The notes under the pieces: generated by a model | Databases searched by the model: none | Told to the model about the DNA's origin: nothing | What the model saw: only the letters and a program-made list of their open reading frames with translations | Shown: piece after piece, positions 37,001-46,944 of the stretch | Numbering within the stretch: position 1 is the stretch's first letter | How the letters are laid out: every line of letters begins with the position of its first letter | Position numbers and translations under genes: made by a program | Assembly: GCA_947447665.1 (NCBI GenBank) | Contig: CANFJX010000010.1 | Location: 44,032-108,031, forward strand | Origin: Bacteriovoracaceae bacterium | GTDB lineage: Bacteria > Bdellovibrionota > UBA1018 | Direction of reading: 5' to 3' | DNA: 64,000 nt

Positions 37001-38196
37001 GGGAGAAAGAGGCGAGGGCACTGGCCGAAAAGGCAAACCTAGCTAAGGATGAGTTTTTAGCGACTCTTTCTCATGAACTGCGAACTCCGCTGACTGCAAT
37101 CCTTTCGTGGGCGCAAATGCTTTGTACGGGTAGACTCGACGCTGAGAAAACACGGCGTGGAAATGAAATTGTAGAGCAAAGCGCTAGGGCGCAAAGTCAG
37201 CTAATCGACGATCTCCTGGATGTTTCGAGAATCCAAGCGGGTAAGCTGAATCTGACTATCGAGGAAGTGGATCCAAGTAAGATTATTGCTGCTGCGGTCG
37301 AATCTACTCGAAGCCTTGCGGCGATGAAATCGATCCAAATTGAAACACAGATCGATTCCTCAGTAAAAACTATTTTTGCAGATCCGACGCGCCTCCAACA
37401 AATTTTGTGGAACCTCATTACAAATTCCATCAAATTTTCATCCCAAGGAGGCAAGGTATGGATCAAGCTGGAACAAAGACCAGCCTGCTCTGATCAACCG
37501 CGCAAGGAAGAGCTATCCTGCGAGCGCGTCTGCATAGAAGTAAGAGATAATGGAAAGGGAATCAAATCGGAGTTTCTACCTGTAATATTTGAAAGATTTA
37601 CACAGGTCGATAGTACAAGCACGCGGGCCTATGGAGGACTCGGACTAGGTCTTGCAATCGTGCGAAACCTCGTAGAAATGCATCATGGAACCGTGAGCGT
37701 ACAGAGTCCGGGTGAGGGCAAAGGTGCGACATTTACAATTTGCTTACCTGTACATCCTACGACTAAAGTCAGTTTAGCAGAGACAGAGGCAGAAGCAGAG
37801 ACAGAATCAAACGTCACTCTGCATGGATTGAAGCTCCTGATCGTGGATGATGAGCCAAATGCAAGAGAGGTTTTTTCTGTCATGCTTCAAGAGCTCGGGG
37901 CAGAAGTGAAGACGGCTGAGTCAGCAAGCCAAGCACTGGCAACCCTTCAAGAGTTTAAACCCGATGTTTTAGTCAGTGATATCGCTATGCCGTTTGAGGA
38001 TGGATACAGCCTGATTGAAAAAGTTCGGGCTTTGAAATCTGAATGTGCAAAAACGCCCGCACTTGCGCTCACTGCTTACGCAAGTCGAGAAGATATTCAA
38101 CAAACCCATCTTGCTGGATTTCAGTCCCACGTAGCTAAGCCAGTTGATGCAAAAAAACTAGCACTGGCTATTGCCAGACTTGCAGGGCGGAAGTGA
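33934..38196 (+). CDS. CheB(C-term)-CheR-coiled coil-PAS-PAS-HisKA-HATPase-receiver hybrid kinase (main frame)
   Basis: LHILPRTEVRGQHLPLDFFLEAL...VVLSGTASDGTHGL; CheR VPGCSTGEEAYSIAM, CRNVLIYFD; ELQSTNEELQSTNEELE linker; HisKA FLATLSHELRTPL; receiver DEPNAREVF...VSDIAMP. Confidence 0.92.
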   Translation: MVTLHILPRTEVRGQHLPLDFFLEALAREQKSQAIGVVLSGTASDGTHGLSAIKAEGGITLVQDPETAHYDGMPRSAIASGAVDLILSPKRIAEELIRIAQHPDVFTETSQPVKLDQEQAAQTDQNLAKVFSLLRNSANADFTNYKHSTIQRRIERRMFLQKTEDLGKYVHYLETHPDEIRALFSDILIHVTSFFRDPKVFELLKTQILPHYMKNRDRPLPFRIWVPGCSTGEEAYSIAMTFIEYLDDSQTPKAGIPLSIFATDLSESALQTARKAIYPRSIDKKVSKERLERFFEQTKDGRYKIAKWLRDTCLFSRHDITRDTPFAKIDLISCRNVLIYFDSVLQKRVIPIFHYALNPNGILLLGHSETINRFSELFTPLNKDIKAYSKNQITTPPKLHFPAGRYSIEKVQAGHKTPETLLNPLDLQRESEKIALLKYAPPHVVVSDALNVVQSRGRLSPFLELSSGQFSPNLLRMAHPELAADLKMLLQSSRKESTPVTKEGVLIHDGDTIRTITICVIPIPPSPANIRCKDRYFTVFFEETNKNNLTDSNLTQGLKDRRDLETQRKLSASQDYQQTLIEQYETSQEELISANEELQSTNEELQSTNEELETAKEELQSGNEELTTINDEMQTQNTAITILNSDLTNLLSSVDMPIVMVSRDYRIRRFTPKAAQFLNLISSDMGRPIGHLRPNIQGLDLEAMISQAIHSHQVWKLEIQDRDNHWYLVQVSPYRTADNQVDGAVIALQDINQLKIAAIELKRAADDANVIIQAQPLPLLVLSTQYTVTIVNQAFCEKFKLPRSKIEGKLISEISEGEWNFKGLPERLEQALRQDTPVASLKLAHYFPAIGQREILINASKVRLAGSSEFAILLGIEDLTDQLEAARITKEAEDKYRATVENALDSIVIADQDGKIEFANQRVEQVFGYSPKELIGQPIEVLVPDRLRSIHVNHREKYLAHPSARMMGSNLEVTARRKNGDEFPVDVSLIPLKRKGVTFVTATIRDVSEHKALERERANILVREKEARALAEKANLAKDEFLATLSHELRTPLTAILSWAQMLCTGRLDAEKTRRGNEIVEQSARAQSQLIDDLLDVSRIQAGKLNLTIEEVDPSKIIAAAVESTRSLAAMKSIQIETQIDSSVKTIFADPTRLQQILWNLITNSIKFSSQGGKVWIKLEQRPACSDQPRKEELSCERVCIEVRDNGKGIKSEFLPVIFERFTQVDSTSTRAYGGLGLGLAIVRNLVEMHHGTVSVQSPGEGKGATFTICLPVHPTTKVSLAETEAEAETESNVTLHGLKLLIVDDEPNAREVFSVMLQELGAEVKTAESASQALATLQEFKPDVLVSDIAMPFEDGYSLIEKVRALKSECAKTPALALTAYASREDIQQTHLAGFQSHVAKPVDAKKLALAIARLAGRK

Positions 38197-38242
38197 GCTC
38201 AGCTCTGAAACACTTGGGATAGGTATTTTAATTGATTTAATG

Positions 38243-38266
38243 CGGGGCAATCAGAAGATTGCCCCG
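38243..38266. terminator. Hairpin between the kinase and tRNA-Asn
   Basis: cggggcaatc agaa gattgccccg, 10-bp perfect stem, 4-nt loop. Confidence 0.65.
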
Positions 38267-38271
38267 ACAAA

Positions 38272-38346
38272 TGGCTCAGGAGGAGGGATTCGAACCCCCG
38301 ACCAGCCGGTTAACAGCCGGCTGCTCTACCACTGAGCTACTCCTGA
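38272..38346 (-). tRNA. tRNA-Asn (anticodon GTT), CCA encoded
   Basis: Minus strand tcaggagtagctcagtggtagagcagccggctGTTaaccggctggtcgggggttcgaatccctcctcctgagcca folds as a cloverleaf. Confidence 0.95.
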
Positions 38347-38488
38347 ATAGCTTGATGAAGAACTCCAAAATCCTAGCACGAAAAAACTGCGATGACAATA
38401 TGATGCGCAACGAAAACAACCTAAGGGGCGGATCAAAATAAGAGACTCTAGGCTCTGAGTTTACAGGGCAAAAAAAACGGGGCATAGT

Positions 38489-38812
38489 TTGAGTTCTATG
38501 AAGCTCAAATCCCACCTCTTTATTTGCACCAATCAACGTCCTGAGGGTCATCCACGAGGGTGCTGCCAATCCAAAAACTCAGAAGCCCTCGTAAAAGCTT
38601 TCAAACAAGAACTAAGCCAAGTAGGCCTAGCTAAAGAAGTCCGAGCCCAAAAAGCAGGGTGTTTGGACGCTTGTGAGTTTGGCCCCTCTATGGTGGTCTA
38701 CCCCGAGGGGGTCTGGTACGGTAAGGTTTCGCTTGAGGATGTTTCTGAAATCGTACAATCGCACATTTTAAATGGAAACCCCGTTGAAAGGCTGAGAATT
38801 CCCGGAAAATAA
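38489..38812 (+). CDS. (2Fe-2S) ferredoxin, thioredoxin-like type
   Basis: HLFICTNQRPEGHPRGCC...VRAQKAGCLDACEFGPSMVVYPEGVWYGKV. Confidence 0.9.
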   Translation: MSSMKLKSHLFICTNQRPEGHPRGCCQSKNSEALVKAFKQELSQVGLAKEVRAQKAGCLDACEFGPSMVVYPEGVWYGKVSLEDVSEIVQSHILNGNPVERLRIPGK

Positions 38813-38848
38813 CTTCCAATCAATTCGAGATGACCGAAAGGGGGGCGC

Positions 38849-40777
38849 TTGAGAAAAAATCATAGCAAAATCACTTCGAACCGTCGATTAGCCCACCACT
38901 TGGGCTTTTGGCTCAGCCTCCTAATGGGACTCACGCAGGGAGGGGCAGCCCGCATCGCCTCCGCTAAAACGTACCCACAACCCTCACCCAGTCCGCAGTC
39001 CCCGGATATTCAGGGGCAACCTCTGGACGCTCTCATTCATAGCCTTGAAAAAAATTTCCATTCCAAGCAGGCCCATCGGATCAGTCTCGCATACGGAGCC
39101 TTCCAAAGAGGCAAAATCGATCGAGCCATTCAAGGAGTTGATCCGATCGTACGACCTGCCTCAAAACTAGCACCCGCAGACGCCTACATTGACTACGCAC
39201 ACTGGATTCGATTTCAGGCGTATCGAGCCAAGGCGGAGAAGGCAATCGAGCAAAAACACTATGCGCTCGTCAACCGCTGGGCAGAGCTCGCGATTCAGTC
39301 TTATCTTAAAATCATGGAAACCAGCCCGATGTCTCCGCTCACTCGGCCCTCGTCCAAGGATCTGGCGACTGTGGAACTCGTCCTAGGCGACGCGAACTGG
39401 GGCTTGCAACACTGGAAGCTTTCCCAGAGTTACTTCGAAAAAGCACTCTTCCGCCTCAATGCCCAAAATGCACTCATCTCCGTTCAGCCCGCTTCGTTTG
39501 CCCATTACGCAGCGACTTGCCGCAAACAAACGACCCCCGCCTGCATCACGTGGCTAAATAAGGTCAAAGCATCCTTTGCAGCACAGTCCAAGGAAGTCGC
39601 TGCGATTATTGAGGAATTCCCAGAAATCTCGGATCAACCGAAAATTAAACCCTTTAGGGCTCAAAAACTGGTGACTACCTATAGAACGGGGGATCTCGAC
39701 CAAACCGCGTTCACGGCAGCCTTACAACTGTCACTTGAAAAGCGTTCCTCCAAGGCAGCCCAGGCATGGGGCCAGTTCCTAAACGATTATCCGCGCTCAG
39801 GTCTCCGCATCCGAGCCAAATACTGGCTGGGTCAATCGTTCGAACAGGATCACGAAGCAGAAAAGGCGAAAAAAGTTTTTTCGGACCTGCAAAATGAAGC
39901 GCCGCTGACTTACTATGGTCTACTAGCCTCCTTCAAGACAGCCCAGCCCTTAAATCAAGGCATTGAAGGAGAACTCCCCGTAGCAATCGATACTGATCCG
40001 TCTTTGCAGCCGAACGAATCATTTCATCTCAGAAGAGCTCAAGAATTTATCGCTGAAAAAGCTCCAGAACTGGCCGCACTAGAACTCCGAGAGCTTAAAG
40101 CGAGGGATGGCATATCAAGTGAGTTTCTACTCTACCTAGGAATGCTCAACTCCTTGGCTCAAAATACGGCAACGGGTCTACAAATTTTCTCAGATCTCGG
40201 GCAAAGAGGATTTGAGGGGATTAGAACTTCCTTCGGGCTACGCGCTATTTTTCCTAGACGGCATTATGCTCTGATCGAAAAATATTCCAAATCAAATCAA
40301 CTCGATCCAATCTTAGTCCTCAGCTTAATTAAACAAGAATCCGCGTTCGATGAGAATGCAGGCTCATCCGTCGGCGCGCTCGGATTAATGCAACTCATGC
40401 CAGCCACCGCGCTGGAAACTGAGTCCAATATCCCAATCCATCGACTACACCAGGCTGACGATAATATTCGTGTTGGAACCACTTATCTCAAAAAACTACT
40501 CGACCGCTTCCACGGTAATATTGCTTTGGCCTTGGCGGCCTATAATGCTGGTCCTAATGCTGTGGATCGATGGCTCAAGACGGCTGGGCCCGATACGACC
40601 CTGACTGAATTTATTGAATCAATCCCGTATAAAGAAACACGTGAGTACGTGGCCGCAATTATCCGAAATTACTTCTGGTATACTTACCAAATCCATGGAG
40701 ATCGCCTGAACAATCTCGACGGTTTTTGGAAGTCGATTAGCGCTCCCTCACCTAAACCGCAAAACGGAAATGCATAA
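38849..40777 (+). CDS. Soluble lytic murein transglycosylase (Slt70-like; TTG start)
   Basis: LVLSLIKQESAFDENAGSSVGALGLMQLMPATA ... LALAAYNAGPNAVDRWL; N-terminal helical repeats. Confidence 0.93.
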   Translation: MRKNHSKITSNRRLAHHLGFWLSLLMGLTQGGAARIASAKTYPQPSPSPQSPDIQGQPLDALIHSLEKNFHSKQAHRISLAYGAFQRGKIDRAIQGVDPIVRPASKLAPADAYIDYAHWIRFQAYRAKAEKAIEQKHYALVNRWAELAIQSYLKIMETSPMSPLTRPSSKDLATVELVLGDANWGLQHWKLSQSYFEKALFRLNAQNALISVQPASFAHYAATCRKQTTPACITWLNKVKASFAAQSKEVAAIIEEFPEISDQPKIKPFRAQKLVTTYRTGDLDQTAFTAALQLSLEKRSSKAAQAWGQFLNDYPRSGLRIRAKYWLGQSFEQDHEAEKAKKVFSDLQNEAPLTYYGLLASFKTAQPLNQGIEGELPVAIDTDPSLQPNESFHLRRAQEFIAEKAPELAALELRELKARDGISSEFLLYLGMLNSLAQNTATGLQIFSDLGQRGFEGIRTSFGLRAIFPRRHYALIEKYSKSNQLDPILVLSLIKQESAFDENAGSSVGALGLMQLMPATALETESNIPIHRLHQADDNIRVGTTYLKKLLDRFHGNIALALAAYNAGPNAVDRWLKTAGPDTTLTEFIESIPYKETREYVAAIIRNYFWYTYQIHGDRLNNLDGFWKSISAPSPKPQNGNA

Positions 40778-41855
40778 TATCGCCGTCTTTTACGATATAC
40801 TCCTTACCCTCTAATCGGAGAGCTCCGGCATCCCGAATGGCCGACTCGCTTTTATGCTTCATCAGATCGTTGTAATGATAGACGTCAGCTTTAATAAAGC
40901 CCTTTTCAAAGTCAGTGTGAATCACACCCGCAGCCTGCGGAGCTTTAAACCCTTTTTGAATCGTCCAGGCTCGAACTTCGGTCTCACCGGCGGTAAAGTA
41001 AGTTTGCAAGCCCAGCAGTTCATAGCCGGCTCGAATGACACGGTTCAACCCAGGCTCGTCCATTCCCATTTCCTTTAAGAAGGACTCCTTCTCCTCCTGG
41101 GCCAACTCAGAAATTTCAGATTCAATTTTACCGCAAATCTGAACAACTGGACTACCCTCATGGGCGGCGTGGGCCATGAGCTTTTTCACGTACTCATTTG
41201 GCTCAGATTTTCCAATATCACTATCGTCTACATTGGCCACGTACATCACTTTTTTAGCCGTAATCAGATGAAAATCATGAATTAAGGCGAGCTCGTCCTC
41301 ACTTAATTTAAGTGAGCGCACGGGCCTGCCCGACTCTAAGGCCGTCTTCACTGGTTCGAGGACTGCCATCACTGCTGCAGCCCGCTTATCACTGCCGGCC
41401 CGGGCGGCCTTCTGCATGGAAGCGAATCGTTTATTGACCGTATCCAAATCAGCAAACATCAGCTCGGTATCAATGACCGAGACGTCGCGAAGCGGGTCGA
41501 CGGAACCATCCACATGAATCACATTTGAATCTGAAAAGCAGCGCACCACATGAGCAATCGCATTGGTCTCGCGAATGTGACCGAGAAACTGATTACCCAG
41601 ACCTTCACCCTTCGAGGCACCTTTGACTAATCCAGCAATATCGACAAAAATCATGCTGGCGGGCACGAGTTTCTGGGGCGGAATGTAACGGGCGATTTCG
41701 CCCAAGCGCGGATCAGGCACTTTGACGATTCCAGTATTTGGATCAATGGTGCAAAATGGATAATTTGCTGCTTCAGCCTTAGCCGAAGTCAAAGCATTAA
41801 AAATGGTTGATTTGCCAACATTTGGAAGCCCGACAATCCCGCACTGAAAACCCAT
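40752..41855 (-). CDS. ychF: Redox-regulated ATPase/GTPase YchF
   Basis: CGIVGLPNVGKSTIFNALTSAKAEAANYPFCTIDPN...VDIAGLVKGASKGEGLGNQFL. Confidence 0.97.
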   Translation of the reverse strand: MGFQCGIVGLPNVGKSTIFNALTSAKAEAANYPFCTIDPNTGIVKVPDPRLGEIARYIPPQKLVPASMIFVDIAGLVKGASKGEGLGNQFLGHIRETNAIAHVVRCFSDSNVIHVDGSVDPLRDVSVIDTELMFADLDTVNKRFASMQKAARAGSDKRAAAVMAVLEPVKTALESGRPVRSLKLSEDELALIHDFHLITAKKVMYVANVDDSDIGKSEPNEYVKKLMAHAAHEGSPVVQICGKIESEISELAQEEKESFLKEMGMDEPGLNRVIRAGYELLGLQTYFTAGETEVRAWTIQKGFKAPQAAGVIHTDFEKGFIKADVYHYNDLMKHKSESAIRDAGALRLEGKEYIVKDGDIMHFRFAV

Positions 41856-41858
41856 GTA

Positions 41859-42464
41859 CTACTCCTCTTTATGGCGATGAATCCGTGTCATCGCCGCTTG
41901 AATTTTTCCCTGAATAATCTCTTCAATCGCCTCTGCTACCTGGTCGAGAAGGGGATCAAGTTTGCCCAATTCGTCATCCATCAGCGGCATCAAAACATAA
42001 TCTGCCGGCGATAGCCTAGACCAGTCGCGCGGAGCATCTAAGAGGCGCGCAGGATGGCCGATTCCAATTCTGACTCGATGATAGCCGTTTAGATTTTTCC
42101 CTAAACTTTCATCAATGGATTTTAGCCCATTATGCCCCCCTGCGCCACCCCCGGTTTTAAGACGGAGGGTCAGGGGACTCAAATCCAAATCATCGTGAAT
42201 GACGATCAGATCGCTCGCTTGGCATTGATAAAACTGGAAAATGGGAGCCACACAAAGCCCCGAACGATTCATAAAAGTCTGGGGCTTAATGAGCAAAACT
42301 TTCTCACCCCGGACGGTCGTTTGATAGATCTCACCCTGATGCTTAAGGCTGGGCCCCTGGGCTTTCCACTTTTCGATCAGTCGATCGATGGCCAAAAATC
42401 CGACGTTATGTCGGGTTGTTTCATATTTTGATCCTGGATTCCCAAGACCGACAACTAGCTTCAT
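41859..42464 (-). CDS. pth: Peptidyl-tRNA hydrolase
   Basis: [56 protein letters not shown]. Confidence 0.97.
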   Translation of the reverse strand: MKLVVGLGNPGSKYETTRHNVGFLAIDRLIEKWKAQGPSLKHQGEIYQTTVRGEKVLLIKPQTFMNRSGLCVAPIFQFYQCQASDLIVIHDDLDLSPLTLRLKTGGGAGGHNGLKSIDESLGKNLNGYHRVRIGIGHPARLLDAPRDWSRLSPADYVLMPLMDDELGKLDPLLDQVAEAIEEIIQGKIQAAMTRIHRHKEE

Positions 42465-43462
42465 AGAAACAAGCTGCTCACGCTATCGTAATTATGAATC
42501 CTATAAATCGCTTCGGCTAGAAGATCCGCCACCGAAAGTTGAACAATCTTGGGGCAGGCAGCCGCCTCATCCGAAAGTGGAATCGTGTCAGTCACGATCA
42601 CTCGTTCGATTTTTGAGTTCTGGATTCTCTGGATAGCTGGACCAGACAAAATGCCATGAGTAGCAGCAGCAAAGACCTCAACTGCTCCATGTCCTAACAC
42701 CGCATCCACAGCCTCGGTCAGAGTGCCCGCTGTATCGATCATATCATCCAAAATGATAGCCGACTTACCCGCTACATCGCCGATGATGTTCATAGCTTTA
42801 GCCACGTTAGGACCGACCCTACGCTTATCGATCACAGCAACCGTCGCATTAAGTCGCTTAGCAAAAGACCGCGCTCTCTCCACGCCTCCTGCATCAGGAC
42901 TCACGATTACGGGCGTTGCCTGGGTTGTCAGGTGCTTCTTCACGTACTCCAAGATCACGGGAGAAGCATAAAGATTATCAAATGGGATATTAAAAAAACC
43001 TTGGATTTGACCCGCATGAAGGTCCATCGAAACTACCCGCGTTGCTCCCGCCGCAGTCAAGAGGTCCGCCACTAATTTCGCACTGATCGGAGTTCTGGGG
43101 GCCACTTTGCGGTCTTGTCGAGCATAGCCGTAATAGGGAACCACAGCCGTCACTTCTTTTGCGCTCGCCCTTTTGAGGGCGTCAATCATAATGAGGAGTT
43201 CCATCAGGGTGTCGTTTGCAGGGCGGCAGGTACTTTGGATGACATAAACGTCGCGACCTCGGACGTTTTCGCCGATTTCTACAAATACTTCACCATCGCT
43301 AAAACGACGCACTTCGGCGTGAGCCAGAGGCTTTCCCAACTTCTCGCAGATACTCTGAGCTAAAGGCCGATTTGCTAAACCGGAGAGGATGACCCAATCA
43401 CGCATTCGCATAGCTATGAGTACCTCAAATCGTCCAATTTTGATAGACGCTTTGGAGCGCAT
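42461..43462 (-). CDS. prs: Ribose-phosphate pyrophosphokinase
   Basis: [72 protein letters not shown]. Confidence 0.97.
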   Translation of the reverse strand: MRSKASIKIGRFEVLIAMRMRDWVILSGLANRPLAQSICEKLGKPLAHAEVRRFSDGEVFVEIGENVRGRDVYVIQSTCRPANDTLMELLIMIDALKRASAKEVTAVVPYYGYARQDRKVAPRTPISAKLVADLLTAAGATRVVSMDLHAGQIQGFFNIPFDNLYASPVILEYVKKHLTTQATPVIVSPDAGGVERARSFAKRLNATVAVIDKRRVGPNVAKAMNIIGDVAGKSAIILDDMIDTAGTLTEAVDAVLGHGAVEVFAAATHGILSGPAIQRIQNSKIERVIVTDTIPLSDEAAACPKIVQLSVADLLAEAIYRIHNYDSVSSLFL

Positions 43463-43514
43463 AGGAAAATGTTTTTGGGCCCACGGACTTCGACAAAACA
43501 GTTCTGGGATTTAC

Positions 43515-45959
43515 CTAGCCCACCACAAAATTGATGATCTTATCCTTAACGAAAATAGTTTTTCGGACGGATTTGCCCTCGAATTGCTGGACGACAGAGG
43601 GAAGCTCTCGAGCTAGTTTCTCTACCTGGCTTTGCTCGGCTCCGGGTTCAACCTCAACCGTTCCTCGCATTTTACCCATCACCTGCACGGCAACCGAAAT
43701 CACTTGGTCCTTAGCCAGGGCGGGGTCAAACGTGGGCCAAGCCTCAAAAGAAAGCGGCTGCGTCTCTCTCATCATCTCCCAAAGCTCTTCGGCAATGTGT
43801 GGGGCAAATGGCTGAAGGAGTTGTACGAACGCCCTGAGACAAGAGCGGGGCCTGAGTTTCAACGCGGTCATATGATTCACGAAAATCATCATCTGACTCA
43901 CAGCTGTGTTGAATCTAAGATTTTCGAGGTCTTCGGTGACTTTTTTGATTGTTTTGTGGGTGATCTTAACATCCTCGGGGGTTGGCTCACATTCCGCTAC
44001 GGAAGAGCTCAAGACGTCATGACTCTCACCCTCGGATTCGCTCGTTTCCTCAGCAAAAAGTCGCCAAGTCCTTTGCAAAAATCGATAAACACCTTCAATC
44101 GCCGTAGTAGACCAAGGCTTATCTCGCTCGAGAGGTCCCATAAACATTTCATAAATCCGAAGCGTATCTGCGCCATACTTATCAATGACAAGATCCGGAT
44201 TGATAACGTTACCGCGGGATTTAGACATTTTCTCGCCGTCTTCACCTAAAATCATTCCTTGATGAACCAATTTTTTGAAAGGCTCTGAGTGAGAAACTAA
44301 ACCGAGATCATAAAGTACTTTAGTCCAAAAACGGGAGTAGAGGAGATGCCCCACCGCGTGCTCAGGGCCACCAACATAGAGATCCACTGGCATCCAGTAC
44401 TTTTCGGACTCAGCGCTGACGGGCTCGTCCATATTTTTTGGATCACAATAGCGAAGAAAATACCAAGAAGAGCCGGCGCTCCCGGGCATCGTGTCGGTTT
44501 CTCTGCGTGCAGGCGCTCCGCTCAAAGGATCAGAAATATTCACCCACTCAGAAATCGCCGCCAAAGGGCTCTCGCCAGTCCCTGTGGGCTCATAGCTTTG
44601 AACACTCGGCAAAACCACAGGAAGCTCATTAAGAGGAACGGGACGGGTCTCACCGCTTTTTAAATGAATCAAGGGCAGAGGCTCGCCCCAATAGCGCTGG
44701 CGAGAAAAGAGCCAGTCTCGGAGCTTGTATTGAATCGTCTTTTTACCCCAGACTTTCTCTTCAGCTCTCTGAATGACTGATTGAATTGCATCAGCTGTCG
44801 CCAGACCAGTAATAAAATCGGAATGAATGGCAATCCCTTGACCCGTAAAGCATTGCTGATCGTCAGCCCCCCCTTGGACTACGACTCGAATAGGAAGATC
44901 GTATTTTTTTGCAAATTCAGCATCTCTATCATCATGACCCGGTACGGCCATGATCGCGCCGGTGCCGTAGCCCATGAGGACGTAGTCAGCAATCCATACC
45001 GGGATTTTCTCTCCACTAAAAGGATTCAGAACCAATGCTCCAGTAAAAACACCGGTCTTCTCTTGAGTCAAATCCTGCCGGGCAATTTCTGATTTCTGAG
45101 CCACTTGCTTACGATACTCGCTAATCGCTGATTTTTGCTCTGGAGTGGTGATCACTTCGACCATCGGATGTTCGGGGGCCAACACCAAAAAAGTTGCTCC
45201 ATAGACTGTGTCGGGGCGAGTAGTAAAAACCTCAATCGGCTCCGAAGTAGACGAATTCGCGAACCTCAACAACAATCCTTCACTTCGGCCAATCCAATTA
45301 CGTTGCAACTCTTTGGTGCTCTCAGGCCAATCCAAATCATCGAGATCATTAAGCAGCCGCTCGGCATAGGTGGTAATCTTAAGCATCCACTGCTTCATGG
45401 GCACTCTAAAAACAGGATGCCCCCCTCGCTCGGATTTTCCGTCCACGACCTCTTCATTAGCGAGGACCGTCTTCAGCTCTGGGCACCAGTTAACTGGGAC
45501 TTCCTTTTGGTAGGCTAATCCTCTTTCGTAAAGCTTCAGAAAAATGAACTGAGTCCATTTGTAATAATCAGGCTCGCAGGTCGAGATCTCTCTGGACCAA
45601 TCAAAACTAAAACCAATTGCCTTGAGCTGACGACGAAAATTCTCAATCGCGCTCCGAGTCGTCACTGAAGGGTGCACGCCCGTTTTCAGGGCATACTGCT
45701 CAGCAGGCAGGCCAAAAGCATCCCAACCCATGGGATGAAGCACGTTAAAACCTCGAGCTCTTTTGTAGCGAGCCACAATATCTGAGGCCGTATACCCTTC
45801 AGGATGACCCACATGCAGTCCCGAACTACTAGGATAGGGAAACATATCCAGAACATAGTACTTGGGCTTTGAGCTTTTCTGTTCAGCTCGAAAAGTCCCT
45901 TGATCGTCCCAATGTTTTTGCCACTTGGATTCAAAACTCTTTGGTAAATAGGCCATCAT
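43515..45959 (-). CDS. leuS: Leucyl-tRNA synthetase (start probably at 45959 or 45956 rather than 46031)
   Basis: DMFPYPSSSGLHVGHPEGYTASDI, SWYFLRYCDPKN, KMSKSRGNV. Confidence 0.97.
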   Translation of the reverse strand: MMAYLPKSFESKWQKHWDDQGTFRAEQKSSKPKYYVLDMFPYPSSSGLHVGHPEGYTASDIVARYKRARGFNVLHPMGWDAFGLPAEQYALKTGVHPSVTTRSAIENFRRQLKAIGFSFDWSREISTCEPDYYKWTQFIFLKLYERGLAYQKEVPVNWCPELKTVLANEEVVDGKSERGGHPVFRVPMKQWMLKITTYAERLLNDLDDLDWPESTKELQRNWIGRSEGLLLRFANSSTSEPIEVFTTRPDTVYGATFLVLAPEHPMVEVITTPEQKSAISEYRKQVAQKSEIARQDLTQEKTGVFTGALVLNPFSGEKIPVWIADYVLMGYGTGAIMAVPGHDDRDAEFAKKYDLPIRVVVQGGADDQQCFTGQGIAIHSDFITGLATADAIQSVIQRAEEKVWGKKTIQYKLRDWLFSRQRYWGEPLPLIHLKSGETRPVPLNELPVVLPSVQSYEPTGTGESPLAAISEWVNISDPLSGAPARRETDTMPGSAGSSWYFLRYCDPKNMDEPVSAESEKYWMPVDLYVGGPEHAVGHLLYSRFWTKVLYDLGLVSHSEPFKKLVHQGMILGEDGEKMSKSRGNVINPDLVIDKYGADTLRIYEMFMGPLERDKPWSTTAIEGVYRFLQRTWRLFAEETSESEGESHDVLSSSVAECEPTPEDVKITHKTIKKVTEDLENLRFNTAVSQMMIFVNHMTALKLRPRSCLRAFVQLLQPFAPHIAEELWEMMRETQPLSFEAWPTFDPALAKDQVISVAVQVMGKMRGTVEVEPGAEQSQVEKLARELPSVVQQFEGKSVRKTIFVKDKIINFVVG

Positions 45960-46019
45960 CCTTATATACACGGGTCGAGACCTAAAACCAATCGCTGCAG
46001 CCAATTCAAAGGTCAAAAG

Positions 46020-46904
46020 ATGAGCAAACACCAGATCGAATCGTTTTCAAACGGAAGCTTTTCAGTCCGCAACTTAGAACTCAATGAGTGCATGCACTCG
46101 TCTATTGGACCTTGGAGCGAAGCCCAGCAGATTTATCTAGCGCAATCCCACCTTGTGGATCGAATCCTCTCGACTGATGCCCGATCAGACTCCCGGCCCT
46201 TCGTGATTTACGACATAGGACTAGGCATTGCAGCCAATGCTCTCGCGACTTTGGAGCTTTTGAGGGCCACCACGGCCCAAACCAGCCCAGGGCGAAGAGT
46301 GATTCTGATGAGCTTCGAAACCGACCTAGAAGGAATCAAAGACGCCCTCGTTCGTCACGATCTTTTTCCATTTTTAGACCGAAACACAGCCATTATCCAA
46401 AAGCTCATTGAAAGTGGCCCTGTTTCGGAAAAACTAGGAAACGGCGTCGAATTCGACTGGGAGCTGAAAGTGGGTGATTTTCGTGATCACCTAGCCGATT
46501 GTCCTCTGGCAGATATCATTTTCTTTGATCTTTACTCACCCAAATCCTGCCCGGCGCTTTGGGGGCTTCGAACCTTCCAAGCTCTATTTCAAAAGGCCCA
46601 CGCCCTTCCTAAAAAAACCACTCGGGAGACCTTGCTCATCACTTACAGCGCATCGACTGCAGCTCGAACAGCCTTGATGCTTGCCGGATTTTATGTTGGT
46701 AAAGGGACGTCAACCGCTGGCAAAAAAGAAACCACGCTTGCCACCACCCAGTTTAGCTCACTCGAAAGTCCGCTTGGGCGAGACTGGATTGAGCACTGGC
46801 GACGTTCGAGTCGCCCAGTGCCTGCTGATTACCCAGACCTGCAGGAAAAACAAAATCAGTCTGAGATTTTGGCCAAACTTTTACTCTCAATCCAGGGAAA
46901 TTAA
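46020..46904 (+). CDS. MnmC/MnmD-like tRNA-modification methyltransferase domain protein
   Basis: FVIYDIGLGIAANALATLELL, ADIIFFDLYSPKSCPALWGL, LLITYSASTAARTALMLAGFYVGKG. Confidence 0.75.
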   Translation: MSKHQIESFSNGSFSVRNLELNECMHSSIGPWSEAQQIYLAQSHLVDRILSTDARSDSRPFVIYDIGLGIAANALATLELLRATTAQTSPGRRVILMSFETDLEGIKDALVRHDLFPFLDRNTAIIQKLIESGPVSEKLGNGVEFDWELKVGDFRDHLADCPLADIIFFDLYSPKSCPALWGLRTFQALFQKAHALPKKTTRETLLITYSASTAARTALMLAGFYVGKGTSTAGKKETTLATTQFSSLESPLGRDWIEHWRRSSRPVPADYPDLQEKQNQSEILAKLLLSIQGN

Positions 46905-46944
46905 TTTTTGGAGTGAGTCTAATAATTCTGATAAATATTCATTT

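Noticed and set aside
43531-45518. Several + strand ORFs of 60-205 aa opposite leuS
   Set aside because: Antisense to a strongly conserved gene; compositions are frame artefacts.
46681-46944. N-terminal extension of urocanate hydratase ORF
   Set aside because: Overlaps the methyltransferase gene in another frame; ATG 46945 gives the normal HutU start.
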